The notes under the pieces: generated by a model
Told to the model about the DNA's origin: nothing
The model's input: the letters and a program-made list of their open reading frames with translations, nothing else
The model's database searches: none
Assembly: GCA_016789745.1 (NCBI GenBank)
Contig: JAEUQF010000413.1
Location: 1 to 44,106 of the forward strand
Length of the DNA: 44,106 bases
Reading direction: 5' to 3'
Source: Bryobacterales bacterium
GTDB taxonomy: Bacteria; Acidobacteriota; Terriglobia; Bryobacterales; Bryobacteraceae
Made by a program: the position numbers and the translations under genes
Part shown: in pieces, positions 1 to 9,417 of the stretch
Layout: every line of letters begins with the position of its first letter
Numbering within the stretch: the stretch's first letter is position 1

Positions 1-3000
1 CTCGATTTTGGGCTGCTGGCCGGCGACGACGTTGGGGCGGTTGCCGCCGCCGACGACGGAGGCGCTCATGGCCACGGGCGGGCCGCTTTCCATGGTGAGG
101 ATGGGGTTGAGCTGCCAGCCGCCGATGATGGCGCGCTTCAGACCGGTGGCCTGGGTGGCCACGGGAAGGTTCCAGAGCGTGGTCCAGACGAGGCGCTGGG
201 GAATGTCTTCGGCACTCTTGGAACGTTCGGCGCGGAGGTTGAACCAATCCTGGACACCGCCGATGGTGTTGCCGCCAGGGCGGATCTGGCCGCTGGCGTT
301 GCCGTCGTCGATGTTCTTGGAAGCGGTATAGGCCACCAGCATGGACAGGCCCTTGGAGAAGCGCTTCTCGATTTTTACGGCGAGGGCGTGATAGATGGAG
401 TTGTGGTTGTAGGTAAAGCCGCCGTTGACGCCGGTGAACTGCGGATAGGGCAGCAGCAACTGCTGGCGGGTGACTGTGGCAGCGGCGAGCGGGCCGCTGT
501 CGATGAGGCCGAAGAACGGATTCGGCACCGACTGGGCGAGCGTAGTGCCAAGGGCACGCTGGGCGTCGGTGAGGTTGTTGAGCTGGGTGGCGGCACCCTG
601 CAGGCGAGTACCTTTGTTGACGACCCAGGCGGCTTCCAGCAGCCAGTTGTTCCAGGGCTCATATTGGACGGTGAAGTTGCCCTGCTGGGCGTAGCCGCGG
701 CGGACGTTGAACAGCTGACCCGCGACGGACTGGCCAAGACCCGTGGCGGCACCGAGGGAGACTCCGAGCGGATCGAGCAAGCCCTGCGGGAAGGGATCGG
801 CGAGCGTGTGGTAGGGGGTCAGGCCGCCGTCGATGGACGAAACCATCGGCGTGTTCAGCGAGAAGCCGGTGGTGGTAGGTCCGATGAAGGGGCTGGAGGG
901 GATGTACATGAGACCGTAGCCGCCGCGGAAGACCATCTTCTGGCCGAACTTGTAGGCGTAGCCGATGCGCGGGGCCCAGTTGTTGAAGACGCGTTCGGTA
1001 AGGCCACGGCCGCGGCCGCCGACGCCGGGGAAGGTGAGGCCGCCCTGGAGGTTCATGCCGGGGACGCGCAAGGGGCTGGCGACGGTGCGATCGAAGTTGG
1101 TGAGCAGGTTGTAGCGGTCGGTGAGGGGGCCTTCGTATTCCCAGCGAACACCGAGGTTGAGGGTGAGGTTATTGGAGACGCGCCAGTCTTCCTGGAGGAA
1201 GCCGGCAAAGTGGTTGAGGCCCTGGGTGAAGTTGGGCGAGCGGGTGGCGAGGCCGGAGGTGGGCGTTCCGAGCATGAACGTGGCGACGCCGTAGCCGGCA
1301 TTGGCGCTGGCCTGGAGGGGGTTCGGCCCCTGGGTGAAGCCGCGGCCGAACGAGAAGTTGCCGACGGAGTTGGAGCGGCCCCAGCGGTTGATGCCGTAGA
1401 AGCGGTGCTCGCCGCCGAACTTGATGGTATGGCGGCCGGTCAGCTTGGTCATGGTGCCGCTGGCGAGGGTACTGAGCGAGGGGTTCCCGGAGGTGGAGGT
1501 GTTGGCCATGGTGGCCATGTCGGAGATGCCGACGGTGGGGAAGCGGGCGCCGCGGTCCTGGGAGCCGAGGCGGGCAAACGACGCCGGGAAGCCGAGCGTG
1601 GTGATATCGAAGCCGTCCGAGGGCATGACGTAGTTTTCGTTTTCGCGGGCAAAGCCGAGCTTGCCTTCAAACAGCAGCGTGGGCCGGAGCGAGTCGGTGT
1701 AGTTGAGCGACGCGCTGTGGCGGGGGATGTATACGTCACGGCCGTCGACTTCGGCAGCGGTGCCGACAACGCGGGGGAAGCGCCAGTCGAGGTCATCCCA
1801 GGTATAGCGGCCGGAGATGCGGCGGGCCGACGAGATGTTGTAGTCCATCTTGGCGGTGAAGGTGTTGCGGTCGATGGGGCCGGCGCCCTGCAGGAAGAGG
1901 TTCTGCGCCTGTGTGTTGGGCAGGCCGGGGAGGTTCGGCTCCGGCCAGTACGTCATGATCTTGCGGGAGATGTCGGAGATGCGGGAGGCCGGGATGATGT
2001 TGCCGGGGAAGGCGGCGCGCGTGAAGCCGGAGCCGGCGGCGGTGGTGGTGGCCGGGTCGTAGATGGTGATAAGGGCGCCTGAGGCGACGCGGGTATCGGA
2101 GAAGTCGCCGGCGCGCTGGCGCAGCGTGGCGGAGTTGGTGATCGACTGCGTAATGCGGCGCTCGGTGAAGCCTTCGTAGTTGGTGAAGAAGAAGAGGCGG
2201 TTCTTGATCACCGGCCCGCCCAGGGAGCCGCCAAACTGGTTCCAGGCGAGCGAGGGGCGCTTGCCGCCGTTACGGTTGGAGAAGAATTCGTTGGCGTTGA
2301 AGTTATCGTTGCGGACGTAGTGGAACAGGTTGCCGTGGAAGTTGTTGGTGCCGGACTTGGTGATGACGCTGACGATGCCGCCGCCGGTACGTCCGAACTC
2401 GGCGGACATGGCGTTGGTGAGGATCTTGAATTCCTGGGTGGATTCGACAGTAGGGTAGATCTGGGCGCCGGCGCTGGAGAGCTTGGTGGCGCCGATGCCA
2501 TCGACCATGAAGTCGTTGTGAAGGGGGGAACCGCCGCCGATGGAGACAGCCGCCATGCGCCAACTGGAGAGGACCTGGCCCCCGAAGTAGCCGATGCCGC
2601 GAACGGTGGGCACGAGGTTGGCAAGCCCCATTGGGTTGCGGCCGTTCAGGGGGAGGTCTTCCACCTTCTGGCGGTCCATGACGGTGCCGAGAGCCGAGGT
2701 GTTCGGTTCCAGCAGGGGAGTGCCGCCGACCACTTCGACGACATCGACAAGCGACCCGACTTCCAGCCGGATGGGAACGCCAAGTGAGCGATCGGCTTCG
2801 ATGATCACGCCTTCGCGGCGGAAAGCCTTGAAACCTTCGGCGGCGGCGTCGATGCGGTAGTTGCCGACCGGCAGGAGCAGGAAGCGGAAGTTGCCGGACT
2901 CATCGGAGGTGGAGGTGCGGACAAGCCCGGTGGCTGTCTCGGTTACCGTAACTTTGACGGCCGGGATCGCGGCGCCCGTGGGGTCGGTTACGCTGCCGGT

Positions 3001-3093
3001 GATGGTACCGCTAGTGGCCTGCGCGAAGGCGGCGGTGGTTGAAATGAGGCTTGACAGAAGCAACAGGCCAAGCGTGCGAAGGTAACGTGACAT
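1..3093 (-). CDS. TonB-dependent receptor, Oar-like, C-terminus cut by window edge
   Basis: Outer-membrane receptor of the carboxypeptidase-regulatory-domain type common in Acidobacteriota. The 1031 visible codons stay open to the left edge. A signal peptide of about 24 residues ends in AFAQA. A carboxypeptidase regulatory-like beta-sandwich follows (about 27-110, with GTITGSVTDPTGAAIPAVKV), then a plug-like region (LPLNGRNPMGLANLVPTV, SAEFGRTGGGIVSVITKSGT, FHGNLFHYVRNDNFNANEFF), then a long barrel rich in aromatic and Gly/Asn turns. The ATG at 3093 is preceded by GGGAGAGG at good spacing. The substrate cannot be told from sequence; family members are thought to import polymers or their breakdown products. 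The frame was checked at several points and carries no stop. The last part of the barrel lies outside the window. Confidence 0.93.
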   Translation of the reverse strand, partial: MSRYLRTLGLLLLSSLISTTAAFAQATSGTITGSVTDPTGAAIPAVKVTVTETATGLVRTSTSDESGNFRFLLLPVGNYRIDAAAEGFKAFRREGVIIEADRSLGVPIRLEVGSLVDVVEVVGGTPLLEPNTSALGTVMDRQKVEDLPLNGRNPMGLANLVPTVRGIGYFGGQVLSSWRMAAVSIGGGSPLHNDFMVDGIGATKLSSAGAQIYPTVESTQEFKILTNAMSAEFGRTGGGIVSVITKSGTNNFHGNLFHYVRNDNFNANEFFSNRNGGKRPSLAWNQFGGSLGGPVIKNRLFFFTNYEGFTERRITQSITNSATLRQRAGDFSDTRVASGALITIYDPATTTAAGSGFTRAAFPGNIIPASRISDISRKIMTYWPEPNLPGLPNTQAQNLFLQGAGPIDRNTFTAKMDYNISSARRISGRYTWDDLDWRFPRVVGTAAEVDGRDVYIPRHSASLNYTDSLRPTLLFEGKLGFARENENYVMPSDGFDITTLGFPASFARLGSQDRGARFPTVGISDMATMANTSTSGNPSLSTLASGTMTKLTGRHTIKFGGEHRFYGINRWGRSNSVGNFSFGRGFTQGPNPLQASANAGYGVATFMLGTPTSGLATRSPNFTQGLNHFAGFLQEDWRVSNNLTLNLGVRWEYEGPLTDRYNLLTNFDRTVASPLRVPGMNLQGGLTFPGVGGRGRGLTERVFNNWAPRIGYAYKFGQKMVFRGGYGLMYIPSSPFIGPTTTGFSLNTPMVSSIDGGLTPYHTLADPFPQGLLDPLGVSLGAATGLGQSVAGQLFNVRRGYAQQGNFTVQYEPWNNWLLEAAWVVNKGTRLQGAATQLNNLTDAQRALGTTLAQSVPNPFFGLIDSGPLAAATVTRQQLLLPYPQFTGVNGGFTYNHNSIYHALAVKIEKRFSKGLSMLVAYTASKNIDDGNASGQIRPGGNTIGGVQDWFNLRAERSKSAEDIPQRLVWTTLWNLPVATQATGLKRAIIGGWQLNPILTMESGPPVAMSASVVGGGNRPNVVAGQQPKIE

Positions 3094-3194
3094 TGCATCC
3101 TCTCCCTTGGCCGACCCGGCGCGGACGTGCACCCAAACCCAGAACAAGCAAAGGCTCTTCCAAGCACCCCAACACCGTGGCCGGTTTGGGAGCG

Positions 3195-3224
3195 ATTACA
3201 TCACGTTGGAATCGTTTCCGTCAA
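3195..3224 (-). promoter_or_regulatory. Possible sigma-70 promoter of the first TonB receptor
   Basis: On the minus strand TTGACG (3219-3224) and TGTAAT (3195-3200) are 18 nt apart, about 100 nt upstream of the receptor ATG at 3093. The -35 box is good and the -10 box moderate. Inferred by pattern only. Confidence 0.4.
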
Positions 3225-3301
3225 ATGAAAACAAGTGATGGGCCGTTCACTCCAGGTGAATGATGGGCCCGAATACAGTCATTCTGGTATCGCAAGCCGG
3301 A

Positions 3302-4972
3302 TTACGACGCGCCGCCCCGGAGATCTGGAAAGTCCTCCAGCGCAAACTGCTGGAGCGCGGGGCGCCGGCGGAGTTCGGTGCGGCGGATTTTGCCGGAGAT
3401 GGTCTTGGGCAGGTCGGCGAACTCGATGATGCGAATGCGTTTGTAGGGGGCGAGGCGGGGGAGCAGGAAGGCGAAGATGTCGCGGGCGGTTTCCGGGCCG
3501 GGGGTGTAGCCGGGGGCGAGAACGAGGAACGCTTTGGGGACGGCGGCGCGAACGGGGTCGGGCGCGGGGACGACGGCCGCTTCGGCGATGGCGGGGTGTT
3601 CGAGAAGCACGCTTTCGAGTTCGAAGGGGCTGAGGCGATAGTCGGAGGCTTTGAAGACGTCGTCGGCGCGGCCGATGTAGGTGAGGTAGCCGTTGGGGTC
3701 GCGGTGGGCGATGTCGCCGGTGCGGTAGAAGCCGCCGCGGGTGGTTTCGGCGGTTTTGTCTGGATCGCCGGCGTAGCCGAGGAGCAGGCCGGTGGGGGAG
3801 TTGTCGAGCCGGATGGCGAGTTCGCCGTCGTCGCAGGGGTGGCCGTCGGGGTCGAGGAGGGCGAGGGAGAAGCCGGGCAGGGGGCGTCCCATGGAGCCGG
3901 GCAGCAGCGGCTGGCCGGGGGAGTTGCCAACGAGGCAGGTGGTTTCCGTTTGGCCGTAGCCGTCGCGGATGTCGAGGCCCCAGGCGTCGCGGATGCGGGC
4001 GATGACTTCGGGGTTAAGGGGTTCGCCGGCCGAGGCCAGTGAGCGGAGGGAAACGGGGAATTCGGTGAGATTGTGCTGGATGAGCATGCGCCAGACGGTG
4101 GGCGGCGCGCAGAGGCTGGTGATGGGATGGCTGGCGAGTGTCTGCAGGACTTCCCTGCCTTGGAAGCGGGCGTAGTTGGAGGAGAAGACGGCGGCGCCGG
4201 CGTTCCAGGGGGCGAACAAGCAGCTCCAGGCGTGTTTGGCCCAGCCGTGGGAACTGATGTTCCAGTGGAGATCGGCGGGTTGGAGTCCGAGCCAGTACAT
4301 GGTGGAAAGGTGGCCGACGGGGTAGCTGGCGTGGGAGTGTTCGACTAGCTTCGGTTGGGCGGTGGTGCCGGAGGTGAAGTAGAGCAGGAGAGGATCGGAG
4401 GCGCGGGTGGCGGCGGCGGGTGTGAAGGTGGTGGGGTGCGAGGAGGCATCGTTGAGACTAGACCAGTTTGCGGCTGGTTTATCCGAGACCAAGCCGGTGA
4501 AGGTTTTTGGAAGGGTGTCGAATTTCGAGACGTGGGAGGATGTGGTGATGACAAAGCGGACGTCGCCGCGCTGGAGGCGGTCCTGGAGGTCGGCTGGGGC
4601 GAGCAGGGTAGTAGCGGGAACGACGACTGCGCCAAGTTTGATGGCCGCAAGCATGACCAGCCAGAGAGGCAGCTCGTTGCCGAGCATGAGAAGGATGCGA
4701 TCGCCGCGACGGACGCCGGCTGACCGAAGGTAGTTGGCCAGTTGATTGGATTCGGCCGAGAGTTGGGCAAAGCTACGGAGGGTGGGTTGACCGGATTCAT
4801 CCAGCAAGTGGAGCGCAGGGCTGTGGTTGTCCTGGGCCATGCGGTCGAAGTAGTCGAGGGCCCAGTTGAAATGCGTCAGGCGTGGCCATTGGAAGCCGTC
4901 GTAGGCGGTTTGGTAGTCGAGGCGGTGACGGAGAAGGAAGTCACGGGCGGCGAGGAATTCAGTGGCAGACAT
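3302..4972 (-). CDS. AMP-dependent acyl-CoA synthetase (medium-chain / acetyl-CoA synthetase-like)
   Basis: Cytosolic 556-residue adenylate-forming enzyme that should activate a carboxylic acid to its acyl-AMP and then to the CoA thioester. The P-loop-like motif FTSGTTAQPK lies at about 199-208. HWNISSHGWAKHAWSCLFAP (about 236-255) is typical of the medium-chain and acetyl-CoA synthetase branch. The motif DGYGQTE, the hinge YRTGDIAHRDPNGYLTYIGR, and the C-terminal catalytic lysine in LPKTISGKIRR (Lys528) are all present, so the enzyme looks complete. Length fits the family. The ATG at 4972 has only a poor Shine-Dalgarno. It lies alone between the receptor and the DNRLRE gene on the same strand. 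The chain length of the substrate cannot be predicted from this. Confidence 0.93.
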   Translation of the reverse strand: MSATEFLAARDFLLRHRLDYQTAYDGFQWPRLTHFNWALDYFDRMAQDNHSPALHLLDESGQPTLRSFAQLSAESNQLANYLRSAGVRRGDRILLMLGNELPLWLVMLAAIKLGAVVVPATTLLAPADLQDRLQRGDVRFVITTSSHVSKFDTLPKTFTGLVSDKPAANWSSLNDASSHPTTFTPAAATRASDPLLLYFTSGTTAQPKLVEHSHASYPVGHLSTMYWLGLQPADLHWNISSHGWAKHAWSCLFAPWNAGAAVFSSNYARFQGREVLQTLASHPITSLCAPPTVWRMLIQHNLTEFPVSLRSLASAGEPLNPEVIARIRDAWGLDIRDGYGQTETTCLVGNSPGQPLLPGSMGRPLPGFSLALLDPDGHPCDDGELAIRLDNSPTGLLLGYAGDPDKTAETTRGGFYRTGDIAHRDPNGYLTYIGRADDVFKASDYRLSPFELESVLLEHPAIAEAAVVPAPDPVRAAVPKAFLVLAPGYTPGPETARDIFAFLLPRLAPYKRIRIIEFADLPKTISGKIRRTELRRRPALQQFALEDFPDLRGGAS

Positions 4973-5036
4973 AGGGAGGAGTCCGGCGATCTCCGATCAT
5001 ACGACGCGCGGAGATCGCCGGAGGGTTGGGGAGGGA

Positions 5037-5918
5037 TTATTGGACGTTGGCGCAGACGACCGTGGTGGCCACCTGCATGTTGATGCCGGTGCCGCCGCTG
5101 AATAGGCAGGTGTAGCCATTGCCTTCCGGGACAGCCTTGACGATCGCGGGCGGGGTGTAGCCCTGGACGTTGACGAATCCGAAGAGTGCGTCGCAGCCAC
5201 CGCTGATCACGCGCTTACCGGACGGGCAGGCGGCTGAAAGGGATAGGTTGCTGAAGCCGCTCGACACCTGACCGCGAACCAGGACAAGCTGGACGCCGGA
5301 GAGTCCGGGAGCGCCGGGAGCACCCGGAGCGCCATTGAAGCCGCGCGGGCCGACGGGGCCTTGCGGGCCGGCCGGGCCGGCGCCGCTTTTAAGAGCGATC
5401 TGGAGTTCGGCCGGGTGGCCGGTGCCGAGGTCTTCCTTACTATCGAAGGTGAAGATGCCGCCAGCGTTGGGCTCCGACACCAAAGCGAGGCCGTCATTGG
5501 GGGTACCGGAGAGCCACTGGAGTACGATGGGGGTGATATCGATGGTGAGGAAGACATTGGAGGTAGTGACCGGCACGGCAGGCAGAGCAAGACCTGCGAT
5601 AGGGCGGGAGGCGAAGTTAACGGTTCTCTCGGCCCAGAGGCCGGAGACGGGGTGGACCAGGAGGCTGCCGGGGCGGTTGACCCGATTGACGTAGAGGGTG
5701 AGGGTAGCCTTGGCCACGGAGGCAGCGGTGGTGCCCGGTGGGAGGCTGGCGAGGTCGAAGCGGATCAGGGACGTGGACTTCATATCGACCGCGAGGGTGG
5801 GCAGGAAGCCGAAGTTTGTACCTGTGTGATCAGAGTGCAGGAAGGTATCGGCGGCGACGGGGATGGATTGGGCGTGGGCAGCCATGGCGACTAGCGTGAG
5901 CAGGAAGATGTGTTTCAT
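5037..5918 (-). CDS. Secreted DNRLRE-domain protein with collagen-like linker
   Basis: 293-residue exported protein. The open frame reaches further upstream to 6011, but the ATG at 5918 opens directly into a signal peptide (MKHIFLLTLVAMAAHAQS), so it is the chosen start. Residues about 18-180 form a DNRLRE-type beta-sandwich (AADTFLHSDHTGTNFGF, SLIRFDLASLPPGTTAASV, ATLTLYV, VNFASRP, TIDITPIVLQWLSG, GLALVS), a fold found on secreted and carbohydrate-associated proteins. Then come nine Gly-X-Y triplets (about 181-208, beginning GPAGPQGPVGPRG), then a C-terminal domain with four cysteines (SAACPSGKRVISGGCDA, GYTCLFSGG, TTVVCANVQ). Its partner and function are unknown. It is divergent from the sigma factor at 6023. 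Confidence 0.85.
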   Translation of the reverse strand: MKHIFLLTLVAMAAHAQSIPVAADTFLHSDHTGTNFGFLPTLAVDMKSTSLIRFDLASLPPGTTAASVAKATLTLYVNRVNRPGSLLVHPVSGLWAERTVNFASRPIAGLALPAVPVTTSNVFLTIDITPIVLQWLSGTPNDGLALVSEPNAGGIFTFDSKEDLGTGHPAELQIALKSGAGPAGPQGPVGPRGFNGAPGAPGAPGLSGVQLVLVRGQVSSGFSNLSLSAACPSGKRVISGGCDALFGFVNVQGYTPPAIVKAVPEGNGYTCLFSGGTGINMQVATTVVCANVQ

Positions 5919-5993
5919 GGGATGTGGTCTCGATTGGGTAAGCGAAAGCCCCTTTCGTTCACCCCCGCCCCGGCGGAAGATTTTTCGACGTTC

Positions 5994-6002
5994 TGTTATG
6001 AT
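5994..6002 (+). promoter_or_regulatory. Possible extended -10 promoter of the sigma-factor gene
   Basis: TGTTATGAT fits an extended -10 (TGn followed by TATGAT). It lies about 20 nt upstream of the TTG start at 6023, with no convincing -35 box. Transcription would begin near 6009, just upstream of the AGGGGAGAG ribosome site at 6011-6019, giving a very short leader. Inferred by pattern only. Confidence 0.35.
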
Positions 6003-6022
6003 CGGGCGCAAGGGGAGAGCGT

Positions 6023-6589
6023 TTGGAACTGGACGCGGCTACAGTAACGGCGATTCTGGCGCGCTGGCGAGGTGGTGACAAAGCCGCGCTGGAGACGCTC
6101 ATCCCGCATGTGTACGATCATCTCCACCGGATGGCGCAGCGAAGTCTCGCGGGAGAGCGGCAGGGACATACGCTGTCGCCGACCGCTCTGGTGCATGAAG
6201 CCTACCTGAAGCTGTTGGGGGCGGATGCGTCGCTGGTGGACCGCGCCCATTTCTATGCCGTGGCGTCGCGCATCATGCGCCAGGTGCTGGTGGACCATGC
6301 CAAGGCGCGACGGGCATTAAAGCGCGGCGGCGGGGCGCATGCGCAGGAGTTGACCGACGAGATGCTGGTGGCCGAGCGGCAAGACCAGACCTTGTTGGAA
6401 TTGGATGAGGCGCTGACGCGGCTGCGGGCGATCAATGCGCGGTCGGCCGATGCCATCGAGCTGTTCTACTTCGGCGGAGTGACTTACGTCGAGATGGCGG
6501 CGGCGCTGGGGGTTTCCGAGACGACCGTGGAGCGCGATATGAAGTTCGCACGCGCCTGGCTGTACCGCGAACTGAAGCGCGAGATATGA
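6023..6589 (+). CDS. ECF RNA polymerase sigma factor, SigAcido type
   Basis: 188-residue extracytoplasmic-function sigma factor. Region 2 is visible in HVYDHLHRMAQRSLAGER and SPTALVHEAYLKLLG, followed by HFYAVASRIMRQVLVDHAKA. Region 4 is in AIELFYFGGVTYVEMAAALG and SETTVERDMKFARAWLYREL. This arrangement matches the Acidobacteriota 'SigAcido' ECF group, whose genes usually sit beside a Ser/Thr kinase with TPRs. The start is TTG at 6023, supported by AGGGGAGAG at 6011-6019; no closer ATG fits. The stop overlaps the kinase ATG (ATGA), so the two genes are translationally coupled. No anti-sigma factor gene is adjacent, so control through the kinase is likely but inferred. Confidence 0.93.
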   Translation: MELDAATVTAILARWRGGDKAALETLIPHVYDHLHRMAQRSLAGERQGHTLSPTALVHEAYLKLLGADASLVDRAHFYAVASRIMRQVLVDHAKARRALKRGGGAHAQELTDEMLVAERQDQTLLELDEALTRLRAINARSADAIELFYFGGVTYVEMAAALGVSETTVERDMKFARAWLYRELKREI

Positions 6590-9330
6590 GCGCGGGGAGC
6601 CAACCAGCCGACTACTGGGACAAAGTACGGGAGTTGTTCGACCGCGCGGCGGAACTGCCACGCGGCGAACGGATGGCCTACCTGCAGCGGGAGTGCGCGG
6701 GCAATGACGGGCTGCGGCTGGATGTGAGCGAACTGCTGGGGGCGATCACGCAATCGGGCGAGATGCTGGAAGGCGTGGTGCGGCAGGCCATCCGGGAGAC
6801 GCAGGAAGTAGAAGTCGCGGTGGGGACGCGGCTGGGCCCTTACGAGGTGATAGGGAAGCTCGGGGAGGGCGGGATGGGACAGGTGTTCCGGGCGCGCCGC
6901 GGCGATGATGTGTTCCAGAAGGAAGTTGCGATCAAGGTGGTGCCGGCGGCCTTCGCGAGTCCGGCGCTGGTGGAGCGCTTTCGCGTCGAGCGGCGGATCC
7001 TGGCGGCGTTGGAGCATCCCAACATTGCGCGAGTTTTGGATGGCGGATCGACCGCGGGTGGCGCACCGTACCTGGTTCTGGAGTACATCGACGGGCTGCC
7101 GTTGCTGGCGCATTGCGAGGCCCGCGGGCTGGGGGTGAAGGAGCGGGTGCAGTTGTTCCGGCGGATCTGCGATGCGGTGCAGTATGCGCACGAGAACCTG
7201 ATTGTGCATCGGGATTTGAAGCCGGCGAACGTGATCGTAACGGCGGACGGAACGGCAAAGCTACTGGATTTCGGCATCGCAAAGTTGTTGGAGCCCGGGC
7301 AGGATACCGGCAATCTGCAAACCCGTCCGTTTGAACGGATGATGACGCCGGAGTATGCGAGTCCGGAGCAGATCCGCGGCGAGGCGGTGACGACGGCGAC
7401 GGATGTGTATTCGCTGGGGGTGATGCTGTATGAGCTGCTGGCGGGGGTGCGGCCGCTGACATTGGGAAGCCAGACGCTGGGCGAGATGGAGCGGATTGTC
7501 TGCGAGCAGGAGCCGAAGACATTAGGGGCCGTGCGGCGGGAGCTGGCAGGGGATCTGGAGAACATCGTCGCGAAGGCGATGAAGAAGCGCCCGGCGGAGC
7601 GATACCGGTCGGCTGGGGCGTTAGGCGAGGATCTGGGGCGGTATCTGGAGGGGTTCCCGGTATCGGCGCGGGCCGACGGCGCCTGGTATAAGGTCGGCAA
7701 GTTTGTGCGGCGCCACAAGCTGGCGATGGCGGCATTGGGAATGGCGGTGGCGGCACTGGCAGTGTTTGTAGTCCTGCTGGTGAAGGAGCGGAATGCGACC
7801 GAGCGGGAGCGGGCCGCCGCCGAACAGATGGTGCAGTTTCTGGTGCGGAGTTTTGAGGTGGCGGATCCGTCGCAGAATGGCGGCAAGACGGCGACGGCGC
7901 GGGACATATTGGATGCCGGGGTCGGGCGGATGGAGCGGGAGTTAGCCGGTCAGCCGGAGGCGATGGGGCGGATGCTGGCGACGATGGGAGACGTGTACGC
8001 GGTGATTGGGCAGCAGGGGTTGGCGCTGCGGCTGTTGGAGCGGGCGCTGCGGTTGCCAGGACCGCCGGAGGCGCAGCGGTCGATTTGGAAGCGGCTGGGG
8101 CGGGTGCAGGCGTCGAATGGGGACTACGGCGCGTCGGAGAAGAGTCTGCGGAAGGCGTTGTCGTATAGCCAGGCCGGCAGTTGGGAGCAGGCGGACGGGC
8201 AGGCGGCGCTGGCTGAAACGCTGCGTCTGTCGAGCCGGTTGAAAGAGGCCGAGGGGGTGGCGGGCGAGGCGCTGACGGCGATGCGCCGGGTGCGGGGCGG
8301 GACGCATCCGGACACGGCGGACACGCTGGGGATCCGAGGGCAGATCCGCTTCGATCTACGGGATTTCCGGGGGGCGCTGGCCGACTACAACGAGGCTTTG
8401 GGGATTGAGACCAAGGCGTTTGGGATGCTGCACCGGCGCGTGGCGGTGCGGCTGAACAATATCGGCGCGGCGCAGTTGCAGATGCCGGATTTCCCAGCGG
8501 CGGAGCGCAGTTTTTTGCAGGCCATCGCGATATTGACGAAGTTGTATGGGACGCGGCAGCAGGATGTGGCCACGGCATGGAGTGATTTGGGGGTTTTGTA
8601 CTCGCGGCAGGAGCGGTTTGAAAAGGCGGTGCCGGCCAATCGCGAGGCGCTGCGGATTTATAGAGCGATGCACGGGGACCGGCATCCGTTTGTGGGGACT
8701 TCGCTGGTGAATCTGGGGCAGATCCTGCGGCGCAGCGGGAAGCCGGAGGAGTCGCTGGAGTTGGTAAGGCAGGCGGCGGAGGTGATCCGCGAGACCAAAG
8801 GTGCCGACACGCTCCTGTCGGCGTATGCGGAGGCATTAACGGGGATGGCGCTGTTGGATCTGGGGCGGTTGGATGAGGCCGAGCCTCATTTCGCCGCGAC
8901 CGAGAAGATCCGGCTGAAGGCGCAGGGTCTGGACAACGAGGCGGTATTGCTGGTGCGCACCTACCAGGCGCTGGTACGGCAGCGGAAGGGAGACAAAGCG
9001 GGAGCGCGGGCGATCTATGAGGGGATCGTCAAGGCGACGGAGAAGCAGCGGGACAAGCCGGGGAATAGCCGGGTGACGGCGCTGGTAGGCTTGGCGGAGT
9101 TGGCGGGGGAGGCGGGCGATTGGGATGCGGTGGAGCAGGGGCTTGCGGCGGTGGAGGGGACGCCTCGGCCGAACGTGCAGTTGCGGGCGCGGATGGGCCT
9201 GCTGCGGGGGCGGCTGGAGTTGGCAAGGGGCAGGAAGGTGGAGGCGAGGGCGGCGTTGGAGCGCGCGGCGGTGTTAACAGCGCCGGATGGGGCGTACTGG
9301 GCAAAGCAGGCGCGGGCGTTGCTGCGGTGA
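6586..9330 (+). CDS. Membrane Ser/Thr protein kinase with C-terminal TPR repeats
   Basis: 914-residue Hanks-type kinase. A short helical N-terminal segment (1-80) precedes the kinase domain (about 83-355): glycine loop GEGGMG at 93-98, VAIK lysine at 117, catalytic HRDLKPAN at 208-215, DFG at 228-230, and the APE-equivalent SPE after MMTPEYA. All catalytic residues are present. A single membrane helix lies at about 379-399. The rest (about 410-914) is a run of tetratricopeptide repeats (for example FRGALADYNEALGIETKAFG and FEKAVPANREALRIYRAMHG). By topology the kinase faces the cytoplasm and the TPRs the periplasm. Start overlap with the sigma gene indicates one operon. A plausible role is sensing through the TPRs and controlling the sigma factor by phosphorylation; this is inference. 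Confidence 0.94.
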   Translation: MSAGSQPADYWDKVRELFDRAAELPRGERMAYLQRECAGNDGLRLDVSELLGAITQSGEMLEGVVRQAIRETQEVEVAVGTRLGPYEVIGKLGEGGMGQVFRARRGDDVFQKEVAIKVVPAAFASPALVERFRVERRILAALEHPNIARVLDGGSTAGGAPYLVLEYIDGLPLLAHCEARGLGVKERVQLFRRICDAVQYAHENLIVHRDLKPANVIVTADGTAKLLDFGIAKLLEPGQDTGNLQTRPFERMMTPEYASPEQIRGEAVTTATDVYSLGVMLYELLAGVRPLTLGSQTLGEMERIVCEQEPKTLGAVRRELAGDLENIVAKAMKKRPAERYRSAGALGEDLGRYLEGFPVSARADGAWYKVGKFVRRHKLAMAALGMAVAALAVFVVLLVKERNATERERAAAEQMVQFLVRSFEVADPSQNGGKTATARDILDAGVGRMERELAGQPEAMGRMLATMGDVYAVIGQQGLALRLLERALRLPGPPEAQRSIWKRLGRVQASNGDYGASEKSLRKALSYSQAGSWEQADGQAALAETLRLSSRLKEAEGVAGEALTAMRRVRGGTHPDTADTLGIRGQIRFDLRDFRGALADYNEALGIETKAFGMLHRRVAVRLNNIGAAQLQMPDFPAAERSFLQAIAILTKLYGTRQQDVATAWSDLGVLYSRQERFEKAVPANREALRIYRAMHGDRHPFVGTSLVNLGQILRRSGKPEESLELVRQAAEVIRETKGADTLLSAYAEALTGMALLDLGRLDEAEPHFAATEKIRLKAQGLDNEAVLLVRTYQALVRQRKGDKAGARAIYEGIVKATEKQRDKPGNSRVTALVGLAELAGEAGDWDAVEQGLAAVEGTPRPNVQLRARMGLLRGRLELARGRKVEARAALERAAVLTAPDGAYWAKQARALLR

Positions 9331-9417
9331 ACGGAGATGGGTCAGACCGGGAAGCCGCGGGACGGGGAGTCAACGTGGAAGTGGTCCCCCCGGACCCGCG
9401 TTAAGAAGATGGCTGTG

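Noticed and set aside
388..2082. A 564-codon open frame on the plus strand, opposite the TonB receptor
   Set aside because: It has an odd Gly/Ala/Glu/Val-rich composition with no domain and mirrors the receptor codons. High-GC sequence gives such long shadow frames.
6932..8836. A 634-codon minus-strand frame opposite the kinase
   Set aside because: Pro/Ala/Ser-rich shadow of the kinase and TPR codons.
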